Made by a program: the position numbers and the translations under genes | Part shown: piece after piece, positions 13,069 to 25,288 of the stretch | Layout: each line of letters begins with the position of its first letter | How positions within the stretch are numbered: position 1 is the first letter of the stretch | The notes under the pieces: generated by a model | What the model saw: only the letters and a program-made list of their open reading frames with translations | Databases searched by the model: none | What the model was told of the DNA's origin: nothing | Assembly: GCF_030052815.1 (NCBI RefSeq) | Contig: NC_079495.1 | Coordinates: forward strand, 54,104,773 to 54,168,772 | DNA from: Hevea brasiliensis | Lineage: Eukaryota > Streptophyta > Magnoliopsida > Malpighiales > Euphorbiaceae | Length of the DNA: 64,000 nt | Direction: 5' to 3'

Positions 13069-16000
13069 GACTTGGTTCTTTCCATTTTTGGGCTTTGGTG
13101 TCTTAATAAGAATTGTAGCTCTATGTCTTATTGCACTCTGGGCAATATTTCAGGTCATTCTGGGTTCTATAGACCAAGATATGGTCAATTTACTAAAGCT
13201 GGACATATTGCACCTTTAGTTCAAAATTTGGTCAATTCTAGGTCACATTTAGTTGTTGCAATTTTGCTTCCCGAAATTGTACAAGCTATTTGACTTAGTT
13301 GTTGCCTTTTTTGGGCTTTGGTGTCTTCATAAGAATTATAGCTCTGTATCTTATTGTACTCTGGGCAAAATTTAGGTCATTCTGAGTTGTGTAGACCACG
13401 ATATGGTCAATTTACTAAAGCTGAACAGATTCCACATATAGTGCAAAATTTGGTCAATTTTAGGTCACTTTTAGTTCTGGCAGTTTCGGTTCCCGAATTT
13501 GTGCAAGCTATTTGACTTGGTTCTTTCCATTTTTGGGCTTTAGTGTCTTAATAAGAATTGTAGCTCTATGTCATATTGCACTCTAGGCAAAATTTCAGGT
13601 CATTCTGAGTTGTATAGACCAAGATATGGTCAATTTACTAAAGCTGGACAGATTGCACCTTTAGTGCAAAATTTGGTCAATTTTAGGTCATATTTAGTTC
13701 TGGTAGTTTTGGTACCCGAAACTGTGCAAGCTATTTGACGTGGTTCTTGCCATTTTTGGGCTTTGGTGTCTTCAATAGAATTGTAGCTCTATGTCTTATT
13801 GCACTCTGGGCAAAATTTCAGGTCATTCTGAGTTGTATAGACCAAGACATGGACAATATAACAAAGCTGGACAGATTGCACCTTTAGTGCAAAATTTGGT
13901 CAATTTTAGGTCAATTTTAGTTCTGGCAGTTTTGGTACACGAACTTGTGCAAGCTATTTGACTAGGTTCTTTCCATTTTTTGGCTTGGCGTCTTCATAAG
14001 AATTGTAACTCTATGTCTTATTGCACACTGGGCAAAATTTCAGGTCATTCTGAGCTGTATAGACAACGATATGGTCAATTTACTAAAGTTGGATAGATTG
14101 CACCTTTAGTGCAAAATTTGCTCAATTTTATGTCACATTTAGTTCAGCGGTTTGGTACCGAATTTGTGCAAGCTATTTGACTTGGTTCTTTCCATTTTTG
14201 GGCTTTGGTGTCCTAATAAGAATTGTAGCTCTATGTCTTATTGCACTGCGGGATAAATTTCAAGTCATTCTGAGTTGTATAGACCAAGATATGTTCAATT
14301 TACTAAAGCTGGACAGATTGCATCTTTAGTGCAAATTTTGATCAATTTTAGGTCACATTTAGTTCTTTCAATTTTGCTACCTGAAATTGTACAAGCTATT
14401 TGACTTAGTTCTTGCCTTTTTTGGGCTTTGGTGTCTTCATAAGAATTGTAGCTCTATGTCTTATTGTACTCTGGGCAAAATTTCAGGTCATTCTGAGTTG
14501 TATAGACCAAGATATGGTCAATTTACTAAAGCTGGACAGATTGCACCTTTAGTGCAAAATTTGGTCAATTTTAGGTCACTTTTAGTTCTGGCAGTTTTGG
14601 TGCCCGAAATTGTGCAAGCTATTTGACTTGGTTCTTGCCATTTTTGGGCTTTAGTATCTTCATTAAAATTGTAGCTCTATGTCTTATTGCACTCTGGGCA
14701 AAATTTTAGGTCATTCTGAGTTGTATAGACCAAGATATGGTCAATTTACTAAAGCTGGACAGATTGCACCTTTAGTGCAAAATTTGGTCAATTTTAGGTC
14801 ACATTTAGTTCTGGCAGTTTTGGTACTCGAAATTGTGCAAGCTATTTGACTTGGTTCTTGCCATTTTTGGGCTTTAGTGTCTTCATTAGAATTGTAGCTC
14901 TATGTCTTATTGCACTCTGGGCAAAATTTCAGGTCATTCTGAGATGTATAGACCAAGACATGGTCAATTTACTAAAGCTGAACAGATTGCACCATTAGTG
15001 CAAAATTTGGTCAAATTTAGTTCTGGCAGTTTTGGTACCCGAACAAGTGCAAGCTATTTGACATAGTTCTTGCCTTTTTTGTGCCTTGGTGTCTTCACAA
15101 GAATTGTAGCTCTATGTCATATTGCACTCTGGGCAAAATTTCAGGTCATTCTGAGTTGTATAGACCAAGTTATTGTCAATTTAATAAAGCTGGACAGATT
15201 ACACCTTTAGTGCCAAATTAGGTCAATTTCAGGTCATATTTAGTTACAGCGATTTTGGTACCCGAACTTGTGCAAGCTATTTGAATTAGTTATTGCCTTT
15301 TTTGGCTTTGGTTTCTTCATAAGAATTGTAGCCTATGTCTTATTGTACTCTGGGCAAAATTTCAGGTCATTATGAGTTGTATAGACCAAGATATGGTCAA
15401 TTTACTAAAGCTGGACAGATTGCACCTTTAGTGCAAAATTTGGTCAATTTTAGGTCACTTTTAGTTCTGGCAGATTTGTTACTTGAAATTGTGCAAGCTA
15501 TTTGACTTGGTTCTTGCCATTTTTGGGCTTTAGTGTCTTCATTAGAATTGTAGCTCTATGTCTTATTGCACTCTGGGCAAAATTTCAGGTCATTCCGCGT
15601 TGTATAGACAAAGATATGTTCAATTTACTGAAGCTGGACAGATTGCACCTTTAGGGCAAAATTTGGTCAATTTTCAGTCACATTTAGTTACAGCGATTTT
15701 GGTACCGAAATTGTGCAAGCTATTTGACTTAGTTCTTTCCATTTTTTGGATTGGTGTCTTCATAAGAATTATAGCTCTTTGTCTTATTGCACTCTGGGCA
15801 AAATTTGAGGTCATTCCGCGTTGTATAGACCAAGATATGGTCAATTTACTAAAGCTGGACAAATTGCACCTTTAGTGCAAAATTTGGTCAATTTTAAGTC
15901 ACATTTAGTTCTGGCAGTTTCGGTACCCGAAATTGTACAAGCTATTTGACTTAGTTCTTTCCATGTTTCGACTTTGGTGTTTTCATAAGAATTGTAACTC

Positions 16001-16828
16001 TATGTCTTATTGTACTCTGGGCAAAATTTCAGGTCATTCTGAGTTGTATTGACCAAGATATGGTCAATTTACTAAAGCTGGACTGATTGCACCTTTTGTC
16101 CAAAATTTGGTCAATTTTAGGTCACATTTAGTTCTAGCAGTTTTGGCACCTAAGCTATTTGACTTAGTTCTTGCCATTTTAGGGCTTTGGTGTCCACATA
16201 AAAATTGTAGCTCTATGTCATATTTCACTCTGGGTAAAATTTCAGGTCATTCTGAGTTGTATAAACCAAGTTATGGTCAATTTACTAAAACTGCACAGAT
16301 TGCACCTTTAGTGCAAAATTTGGTCAAATTTAGGTAATATTTAGTTCTGGCAGCTTTGGTACCCGAAATTGTGCAAGCTATTTGACTTGGTTCTTTCCAT
16401 TTTTTGGCTTGGTGTCTTCATAAGAACTATAGCTCTAAGTCTTATTGCACTCTGGGCAAAATTTTAGGTCATTCGAAGTTGTACAGACCAAGATATGGTT
16501 AATTTACTAAAGCTAGACAGATTTCACCTTTAGTGCAAAATTTGGTCAATTTTAACTCACATTTAGTTACAGCGGTTTGGTACCGAACTTGTGCAAACTA
16601 TTTTACCTAGTTCTTTCCATTTTTGGGCTTTGGTGTCTTCATAAGAATTGTAGCTCTATGTCATATTGCACTCTGGGTGAAATTTCAGGTCATTCTGAGT
16701 TGTATAGGCCAAGTTATTGTCAATTTACTAAAGCTGGACTGATTGCACCATTAGTGCAAAATTTGGTCAATTTTAGTTCATATTTAGTTTTTGCAGTTTT
16801 GGTACCCGAAATTGTGCAAGCTATTTGA
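12857..16828 (+). repeat. Satellite block 4: about 18 divergent monomers
   Basis: Class order: short B, C, D/B, C/A, E, B, C, D, E, E, A, D, E, B, D, A, B, C/A. Starts are near 12857, 13069, 13292, 13514, 13737, 13960, 14179, 14402, 14625, 14848, 15060, 15283, 15504, 15726, 15948, 16161, 16383 and 16606. Several copies are short through small deletions: the E copy from 14848 lacks 11 bp at about 15009, and the junction near 16150 lacks about 12 bp. Variants rare elsewhere, such as the end acagcgattttggtacc, appear here. The E-B-C part near 13.7-14.2 kb resembles copies at 33.3-34.2 kb. Confidence 0.65.
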
Positions 16829-19800
16829 CTTAGTTCTTGCCATTTTTGTGCTTTGGTGTCTACATAAGAATTGTAGCTATATGTCTTAGTGTACTCTGGC
16901 AAAATTTGAGTCATTCTGAGTTGTATAGACCAAGATATGGTCAATTTACTAAAGCTGACAGATTGCACCTTTAGTGCAAAATTTGGTCAATTTTAGGTCA
17001 CGTTTAGTTCAGCGGTTTTGGTACCGAAATTGTGCAAGCTATTTGACTTAGTTCTTGCCTTTTTTGGCTTTGATGTCTTCATAAGAATTGTAGCTCTATG
17101 TCTTATTGCACTCTGGGCAAAATTTGAGTCATTCTGAGTTGTATAGACCAAGATATGGTGAATTTACTAAAGCTGGACAGATTGCACCTTTAGTGCAAAA
17201 TTTAGTGAATTTTAGGTCACATTTAGTTCTTGCAATTTTGCTACACTAAATTGTAAAAGCTATTTGAATTAGTTATTGCCTTTTTGGGGCTTTGGTGTCT
17301 TCATAAGAATTGTAGCTCTATGTCTTATTGCACTCTGGGCAAAATTTCAGGTCATTCTGAGTTGTATAGACCAAGATATGGTCAATTTACTAAAGCTGGA
17401 CAGATTGCACCTTTAGTGCAAAATTTGGTCAATTTTAGGTCACTTTTAGTTCTGGCAGTTTTGGTGCCCGAAATTGTGCAAGCTATTTGACTTGGTTCTT
17501 GCCATTTTTGGGCTTTAGTGTCTTCATTAGAATTGTAGCTCTATGTCTTATTGCACTCTGGGCAAAATTTCAGGTTATTCTGCGTTGTATAGACCAAGAT
17601 ATGGTCAATTTACTAAAGCTGGACAGATTGCACCTTTAGTGAAAAATTTGATCAATTTTAGGTCACATTTAGTTCTTGCAATTTTGCTACCCGAAAATTG
17701 TACAAGCTATTTGACTTAGTTCTTGCCTTTTTTTGGGATTGGTGTCTTCATAAGAATTGTAGCTCTATGTCTTATTGCACTCTGGGCAAAATTTCAGGTC
17801 ATTCTGAGTTGTATAGACCAAGATATGGTCAATTTACTAAAGCTGGACAGATTGCACCTTTAGTGCAAAATTTGATCAATTTTAGGTCACATTTAGTTCT
17901 TTCAATTTTGCTACCGGAAATTGTACAAGCTATTTGACTTAGTTCTTGCCTTTTTTGGGCTTTGGTGTCTGCATAAGAATTATAGCTCTATGTCTTATTG
18001 TACTCTGGGCAAAATTTCAGTCATTACGAGTTGTATAGACCAAGTTATGGTCAATTCACAAAATCTGGACAGATTGCACCTTAAGTTCAAAATTTTGTAA
18101 ATTTTAGGTAATATTTAGTTATTGAATCTTTGGTACCCGAAATTGTGCAAGCTATTTGACTTGGTTCTTTCCATTTTTTCGCTTGGTGTCTTCATAAAAA
18201 CTGTAGCTCTATGTCTTATTGCACTCTGGGCAAAATTTTAGGTCATTCTGAGTTGTATAGACCAAGATATGGTCAATTTACTAAAGCTAGACCGATTGCA
18301 CCTTTAGGGCAGAATTTGGTCAATTTTAAGTCACATTTAGTTACAGCGGTTTGGTACCAGAATTTGTGCAAGCTATTTGACTTGGTTCTTTCCATTTTTG
18401 GGCTTTGGTGTCTTAATAAGAATTGTAGCTCTATGTCTTATTGCACTGTGGACAAAATTTCAGGTCATTCTGAGTTGTATAGACCAAGATATGATCAATT
18501 TGCTAAAGCTGGACAGATTGCACCTTTAGTTCAAAATTTGATCAATTTTAGGTCACATTTAGTTCTTGCAATTTTGCTACTCGAAATTGTATAAGCTATT
18601 TGACTTAGTTCTTGCCTTTTTTGGCTTTGGTGTCTTCATAAGAATTGTAGCTCTATGTCTTAGTGTACTCTGGGCAAAATTTTAGGTCATTCTGAGTTGT
18701 ATAGACCAAGATATGGTCAATTTACTAAAGATGGACAGATTCCACATTTAGTGCAAAATTTGGACAATTTTAGGTCATATATACTTCTGGTAGTTTTGGT
18801 ACCTGAAATTGTGCAAGCTATTTGACTTGGTTCTTGCCATTTTTGGGCTTTAGTATCTTCATTAAAATTGTAGCTCTATGTCTTATTGTACTCTAGGCAA
18901 AATTTCAGGTCATTCTGAGTTGTATAGACCAAGATATGGTCAATTTACTAAAGCTGGCCAGATTCCACATTTAGTGCAAAATTTGGACAATTTTAGGTCA
19001 TATATACTTCTGGCAGTTTTGGTACCCGAAATTGTACAAGCTATTTGACTTAGTTCTTGCCATTTTTGAGCTTTGGTGTCTACGTAGGAATTGTAGCTCT
19101 ATGTCATATTGCACTCTAGGCAAAATTTCAGGTCATTCTGAGTTGTATAGACCAAGTTATGGTCAATTTACTAAAGCTGCACAGATTGCACCTTTAGTGC
19201 AAAATTTGGTCAATTTTAGGTCACATATAGTTCTGGCAGCTTTGGTACCCGAAATTGTGCAAGCTATTTGACTTGGTTCTTTCCATTTTTTGGGTTGGTG
19301 TCTTCATAAAAACTGTAGCTCTATGTCATTTTGCACGCTAGGCAAAATTTTAGGTCATTCTGAGTTGTATAGACCAAGATATGGTCAATTTACTAAAGCT
19401 GACAGATTGCACCTTTAGGGCAAAATTTGGTCAATTTTAGCTCACATTTAGTTCTTGCAATTTCGCTACCCGAAATTGTAAAAGCTATTTGACTTAGTTC
19501 TTGCCCTTTTGGGGCTTTGGTGTCTTCATAAGAATTGTAGCTCTATGTCTTAGTGTACTCTGGGCAAAATTTTAGGTCATTCTGAGTTGTATAGACCAAG
19601 ATATGGTCAATTTACTAAAGCTGGACAGATTCCACATTTAGTGCAAAATTTGGACAATTTTAGGTCATATATACTTCTGGCAGTTTTGGTACCCGAAATT
19701 GTGCAAGCTATTTGACTTGGTTCTTGCCATTTTTGGGCTTTAGTATCTTCATTAAAATTGTAGCTCTATGTATTATTGCACTGTAGGCAAAATTTCAGGT

Positions 19801-20142
19801 CATTCTGAGTTGTACAGGCCAAGACATGGTCAATTTACTAAAGCTGGACAGATTGCACCTTTAGTGCAAAATTTGGTCAATTTTAGGTCAAATTTAGTTC
19901 TTGCAATTTTGGTGCCCGAAATTGTGCAAGCTATTTGACTTGGTTTTTTCCATTTTTGAGCTTTGGTGTCTTAATAAGAATTGTAGCTCTATGTCTTATT
20001 GCACTGTGGGCAAAATTTCAGGTCATTCTGAGTTGTATAGACCAAGTTATGGTCAATTCATAAAAACTGGACAGATTGCACCTTTAGTGCAAAATTTTGT
20101 CAATTTTAGGTCATATTTAGTTCTGGCAGCTTTGGTACCCGA
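16829..20142 (+). repeat. Satellite block 5: about 15 monomers, D-rich
   Basis: Class order: A/D, D, D, E, D, D, B, C, D, E, A, B/C, D, E, C/A. Starts are near 16829, 17046, 17265, 17489, 17712, 17935, 18160, 18380, 18601, 18824, 19047, 19270, 19490, 19713 and 19936. Class D is over-represented in the first half. Many copies have one- to two-base deletions, for example gcaaaatttgagtcattc near 16900 and 17120. The block ends in the 25-bp deletion at about 20142. Confidence 0.6.
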
Positions 20143-23100
20143 ACTTTCCATTTTTTGGCTTGGTGTCTTCAAAAGAATTGTAGCTCTATGTATTATTGCA
20201 CTCTGGGCAAAATTTTAGGTCATTCTGAGTTGTATAGACCAAGATATGGTCAATTTACTAAAGCTGGACAGATTGCTCCTTTAGTGCAAAATTTGGTCAA
20301 TTTTAACAAACATTTAATTTTGGCAGTTTCAGTACCCAAATTCGTGCAAGCTATTTGACTTGGTTCTTTCCATTTTTGGGCTTTGGTGTCTTAATAAGAA
20401 TTGTAGCTCTATGTGTTATTGCACTGTGGGAAAAATTTCAGGTTATTCTGAGTTGTATAGACCATGATATGGTCAATTTACTAAAGCTGGACAGATTGCA
20501 CCTTTAGTGCAAAATTTGATCAATTTTTGGTCACATTTAGTTCTTTCAATTTTGCTACCCGAAATTGTACAAGCTATTTGACTTAGTTCTTGCCTTTTTT
20601 GGGCTTTGGTGTCTTCATAAGAATTGTAGCTCTATGTCTTATTGTACTCTGGGCAAAATTTCAGGTCATTCTGAGTTGTATAGACCAAGATATGGTCAAT
20701 TTACTAAAGCTGAACAGATTCCACATATTGTGCAAAATTTGGTCAATTTTAGGTCACTTTTAGTTCTTGCCATTTTTGGGCTTTAGTGTCTTTATTAGAA
20801 TTGTAGCTCTATGTCTTATTGCACTCTGGGAAAAATTTCAGGTCATTCCGCGTTGTATAGACCAACATATGTTCAATTTACTGAAGCTGGACAAATTGCA
20901 CCTTTAGGGCAAAATTTGGTCAATTTTAAGTCACATTTAGTTCTGGCAGTTTCGGTACCTGAAATTGTGCAAGCTATTTGACTTAGTCCTTTCCATTTTT
21001 GGGCTTTGGTGTCTTAATAAGAATTGTAGCTCTATGTCTTATTGCACTCTGGGCAAAATTTCAGGTCATTCTGAGTTGTATAGACCAAGATATGGTCAAT
21101 TTACTAAAGCTGGACAGATTGCACCTTTAGTGCAAAATTTGGTCAATTTTAGGTCACATTTAGTTCTGGCAGTTTTGGTACCCGAAATTGTACAAGCTAT
21201 TTAACTTAGTTCTTGCCTTTTTTGGGCTTTGGTGTCTTCATAAGATTTGTAGCTCTGTGTCTTATTGTACTCTGGGCAAAATTTTAGGTCATTCTAATTT
21301 GTACAGACCAAGATATGGTCAATTTACTAAAGCTAGACAGATTTCACCTTTAGTGCAAAATTTGGTCAATTTTAGGTCACTTTTAGTTCTGGCAGATTTG
21401 TTACTTGAAATTGTGCAAGCTATTTGACTTGGTTTTTGCCATTTTTGGGCTTTAATGTCTTCATTAGAATTGTAGCTCTATGTCTTATTGCAGTCTGGGC
21501 AAAATTTCAGGTCATTCTGAGTTGTATAGACCAAGATATGGACAATTTACTAAAGCTGGACAGATTGGTCCTTTAGTGCAAAATTTGGTCAATTTTAGGT
21601 CTTATTTAGTTCTGGTAGTTTTGGTACCCGAATTTGTGCAAGCTATTTGACTTAGTTCTTGCCATTTTTGTGCTTTGGTGTCTTCATAAGATTTGTAGCT
21701 CTATGTCTTATTGTACTCTTGGCAAAATTTTAGGTCATTCGGAGTTGTATCGACCAACATATGGTCAATTTACTAAAGCTGAACAGACTCCACATATAGT
21801 GCAAAATTTTGTCAATTTTAGGTCACTTTTAGTTCTGGCAGTTTTGGTGCCCGAAATTGTGCAAGCTATTTGACTTGGTTCTTGCCATTTTTGGGCTTTG
21901 TTGTCTTAATAAGAGTTGTAGCTCTATGTCTTGTTGCACTCTGGGCAAAATTTCAGGTCATTCTGAGTTGTATAGACCACGTTATTGTCAATTTGCTAAA
22001 ACTGGACAGATTGCACCTTTAGTGCAAAATTTGGTCAATTTTAGGTCACATTTAGTTCAGCGGTTTGGTACCGAAATTGTGCAAGCTATTTGACTTAGTT
22101 CTTGCCATTTTTTTGCTTTGGTGTCTTCATAAGAATTGTAGCTCTATGTCATATTGCACTCTGGGCAAAATTTCAGGTCATTCTGAGTTGTATAGACCAA
22201 GTTATTGTCAATTTACTGAAGCTGGACAGATTACACCTTTAGTGCCAAATTAGGTCAATTTCAGGTCATATTTAGTTCTGGCAGTTTTGGTACCCGAATT
22301 TGTGCAAGCTATTTGACTTGGTTCTTGCCATTTTTGGGCTTTGGTGTCCACATAAGAATTGTAGCTCTATGTCATATTACACTCTGGGCAAAATTTCAGG
22401 TCATTCTAAGTTGTATAGACCAAGACATGGTCAATTTACTAAAGCTGGACATATTGGACCTTTACTGCAAAATTTGGTCAATTTTAGGTCATATTTAGTT
22501 CTGGCAGTTTTGGTACCCGAACTAGTGCAAGCTATTTGACTTAGTTCTTGCCTTTTTTCGGCTTTGGTGACTTCATAAGAATTGTAGCTCTATGTCTTAT
22601 TGTACTCTGGGCAAAATTTCAAGTCATTCTGAGTTGAATAGACCAAGATATGGTCAATTTACTAAAGCTGAACAGATTCCACATATAGTGCAAAATTTGG
22701 TCAATTTTAGGTCACTTTTAGTTTTGGCAGTTTCGGTGCCCGAAATTGTGCAAGCTATTTGACTTGGTTCTTGCCATTTTTGGGCTTTAGTGTCTTCATT
22801 AGAATTGTGGCTCTATGTCTTATTGCACTCTGGGCAAAATTTCAGGTCATTCCGCGTTGTATAGACAAAGATATGTTCAATTTACTGAAGCTGGACAGAT
22901 TGCACCTTTAGGGCAAAATTTGGTCAATTTTCAGTCACATTTAGTTCTGGCAGTTTCGGTACCTGAAATTGTGCAAGCTATTTGACTTGGTTCTTTCCAT
23001 TTTTGGGCTTTGGTGTCTTAATAAGAATTGTAGCTCTATGTCTTATTGCACGTTGGGCAAAATTTCAGGTCATTCTGAGTTGTATAGACCAAGATATGGT

Positions 23101-23767
23101 CAATTTACTAAAGCTGGACAGATTGCACCTTTAGTGCAAAATTTGATCAATTTTAGGTCACATTTAGTTCTTTCAATTTTGGAACCCGAACTTGTGCAAG
23201 CTATTTGACTTAGTTCTTGCCTTTTTTGGGCTTTGGTGTCTTCATAAGAATTGTAGCTCTATGTCCTATTGTACTCTGGGCAAAATTTCAGGTCTTTCTG
23301 AGTAGTATAGACCAAGATATGGTCAATTTACTAAAGCTGAACAGATTCCACATATTGTGCAAAATTTGGTCAATTTTAGGTCACTTTTAGTTCTGGCAGT
23401 TTTGGTGCCCGAAATTGTGCAAGCTATATTACTTGGTTCTTGCCATTTTTGGGCTTTAGTGTCTTTATTAGAATTGTAGCTCTATGTCTTATTGCACTCT
23501 CGGCAAAATTTCAAGTCATTCTAAGTTGTATAAACCAAGATATGGTCAATTTACTAAAGCTGGACAGATTCCACATTTAGTGCAAAATTAGGACAATTTT
23601 AGGTCACATTTAGTTTTGGCAGATTCTGTATCCGAATTTGTGCAAGCTATTTGACTTGGTTCTTTCCAATTTTGGGATTTGGTGTATTCATAAGAATTGG
23701 AGGTCTATGTCTTATTGCACTCTGGGCAAAATTTGAGTCATTCGAGTTGTATAGACCAAGATATGGT
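20143..23767 (+). repeat. Satellite block 6: about 17 monomers up to the scaffold gap
   Basis: Class order: B (truncated start), C, D (truncated end), E, C, D, E, A, C, A, A, D, E, C, D, E, then a C/B-like copy cut by the gap. Starts are near 20143, 20357, 20579, 20767, 20980, 21203, 21426, 21649, 21872, 22093, 22314, 22537, 22760, 22984, 23207, 23430 and 23653. Two deletions with short direct repeats at their ends occur at about 20142 and 20763. The last copy before the gap has lost two bases (gagtcattcgagttg). Confidence 0.6.
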
Positions 23768-23867
23768 NNNNNNNNNNNNNNNNNNNNNNNNNNNNNNNNN
23801 NNNNNNNNNNNNNNNNNNNNNNNNNNNNNNNNNNNNNNNNNNNNNNNNNNNNNNNNNNNNNNNNNNN
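23768..23867. other. Assembly gap (100 N) inside a monomer
   Basis: Exactly 100 N replace sequence between atatggt (about unit position 117) and acagattcc (about position 135). Only 17 bp of consensus belong there if a single monomer spans the gap. The round number is the usual placeholder for a gap of unknown size. The true missing length is probably 17 bp plus a whole number of monomers. As written, the gap shifts monomer phase by about 83 bp. Confidence 0.95.
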
Positions 23868-24174
23868 ACAGATTCCACATATAATGCAAAATTTGGTCAA
23901 TTTTAGGTCACATTTAGTTCTGCGGTTTTGGTACCGAAATTGTACAAGCTATTTGACTTGGTTCTTTCCATTTTTGGGCTTCGGTGTCTTCATTAGAATT
24001 GTAGCTCTATGTCTTATTGCACTGGGCAAAATTTCGAGTCATTCGAGTTTTATAGACCAAGACATGGTGAATTTACTAAAGCTGGACAGATTGCACCTTT
24101 AGTGCAAAATTTGATCAATTTTAGGTCACATTTAGTTCTGGCAGTTTTGGCACCCAAACTTGTGCAAGCTATTT
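23868..24174 (+). repeat. Satellite remainder right of the gap
   Basis: This holds the end of the gapped monomer and one E-type copy (gtcttcattag, start about 23955). The E copy lacks several bases (attgcactgggc, then cgagtcattcgagttt) and is a few bases short. It ends with the E-type ggcacccaaacttgtgcaag, followed by the regular HOR block. Confidence 0.75.
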
Positions 24175-25288
24175 GACTTGGTTCTTTCCATTTTTGGGCT
24201 TTGGTGTCTTCATAAGAATTGTAGCTCTATGTCTTATTGCACTCTGGGCAAAATTTCAGGTCATTCTGAGTTGTATAGACCAAGTTATGGTCAATTTACT
24301 AAAGCTGGACAGATTGCACCTTTAGTGCAAAATTTGGTCAATTTTAGGTCATATTTAGTTCTGGCAGTTTTGGTACCCAAACTTGTGCAAGCTATTTGAC
24401 TTGGTTCTTTCCATTTTTTTACTTGGTGTCTTCATAAGAATTATAGCTCTATGTCTTATTGCACTCTGGGCAAAATTTCAGGCCATTCTGAGTTGTATAG
24501 ACCAAGATATGGTCAATTTACTATTGCTGGACAGATTGCACCTTTAGTGCAAAATTTGGTCAATTTTAAGTCACATTTAGTTCTGGCAGTTTCGGTACCC
24601 AAATTTGTGCAAGCTATTTGACTTGGTTCTTTCCATTTTTGGGCTTTGGTGTCTTAATAAGAATTGTAGCTCTATGTCTTATTGCACTCTGGGCAAAATT
24701 TCAGGTCATTCTGAATTGCATAGACCAAGATATGGTCAGTTTACTAAGGCTGGACAGATTACACCGTTAGTGCAAAATTTAGTCAATTTTAGGTCACATT
24801 TAGTTCTTGCAATTTTGCTACCTGAAATTGTACAAGCTATTTGTCTTAGTTCTTGCCTTTTTTGGGCTTTAGTGTCTTCATAAGAATTGTAGCTCTATGT
24901 CTTATTGAACTCTGGGCAAAATTTTAAGTCATTCTGAGTTGTATAGACCAAGATATGGTCAATTTACTAAAGCTGGACAGATTCCACATATAATGCAAAA
25001 TTTGGTCAATTTTAGGTCACATTTAGTTCTGGCAGTTTTGGTACCAGAAATTCTGCAAGCTATTTGACTTGGTTCTTTCCATTTTTGGGCTTTGGTGTCT
25101 TCATTAGAATTGTAACTCTATGTCTTATTGCAGTCTGGGCAAAATTTCAGGTCATTCTGAGTTGTATAGACCAAGACATGGTCAATTGACTAAAGCTGGA
25201 CAGATTGCACCTTTAGTGCAAAATTTGATCAATTTTAGGTCACATTTAGTTCTGGCAGTTTTGGCACCCAAACTTGTGCAAGCTATTT
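24175..25288 (+). repeat. HOR unit 1 of the core (A-B-C-D-E)
   Basis: The A copy opens ttctttcc rather than ttcttgcc and has tgtcttcataag, so it is an older A variant or has a B/C-like start. B already carries the core word ttttttacttgg. C has cagtttactaaggctgg, D has attgaactctgggc, and E has attgcagtctggg. So all classes but A belong to the young subtype. Confidence 0.85.

Noticed and set aside
23647..23906. Open frames crossing the N run on both strands
   Set aside because: They exist only because N codons are not read as stops.
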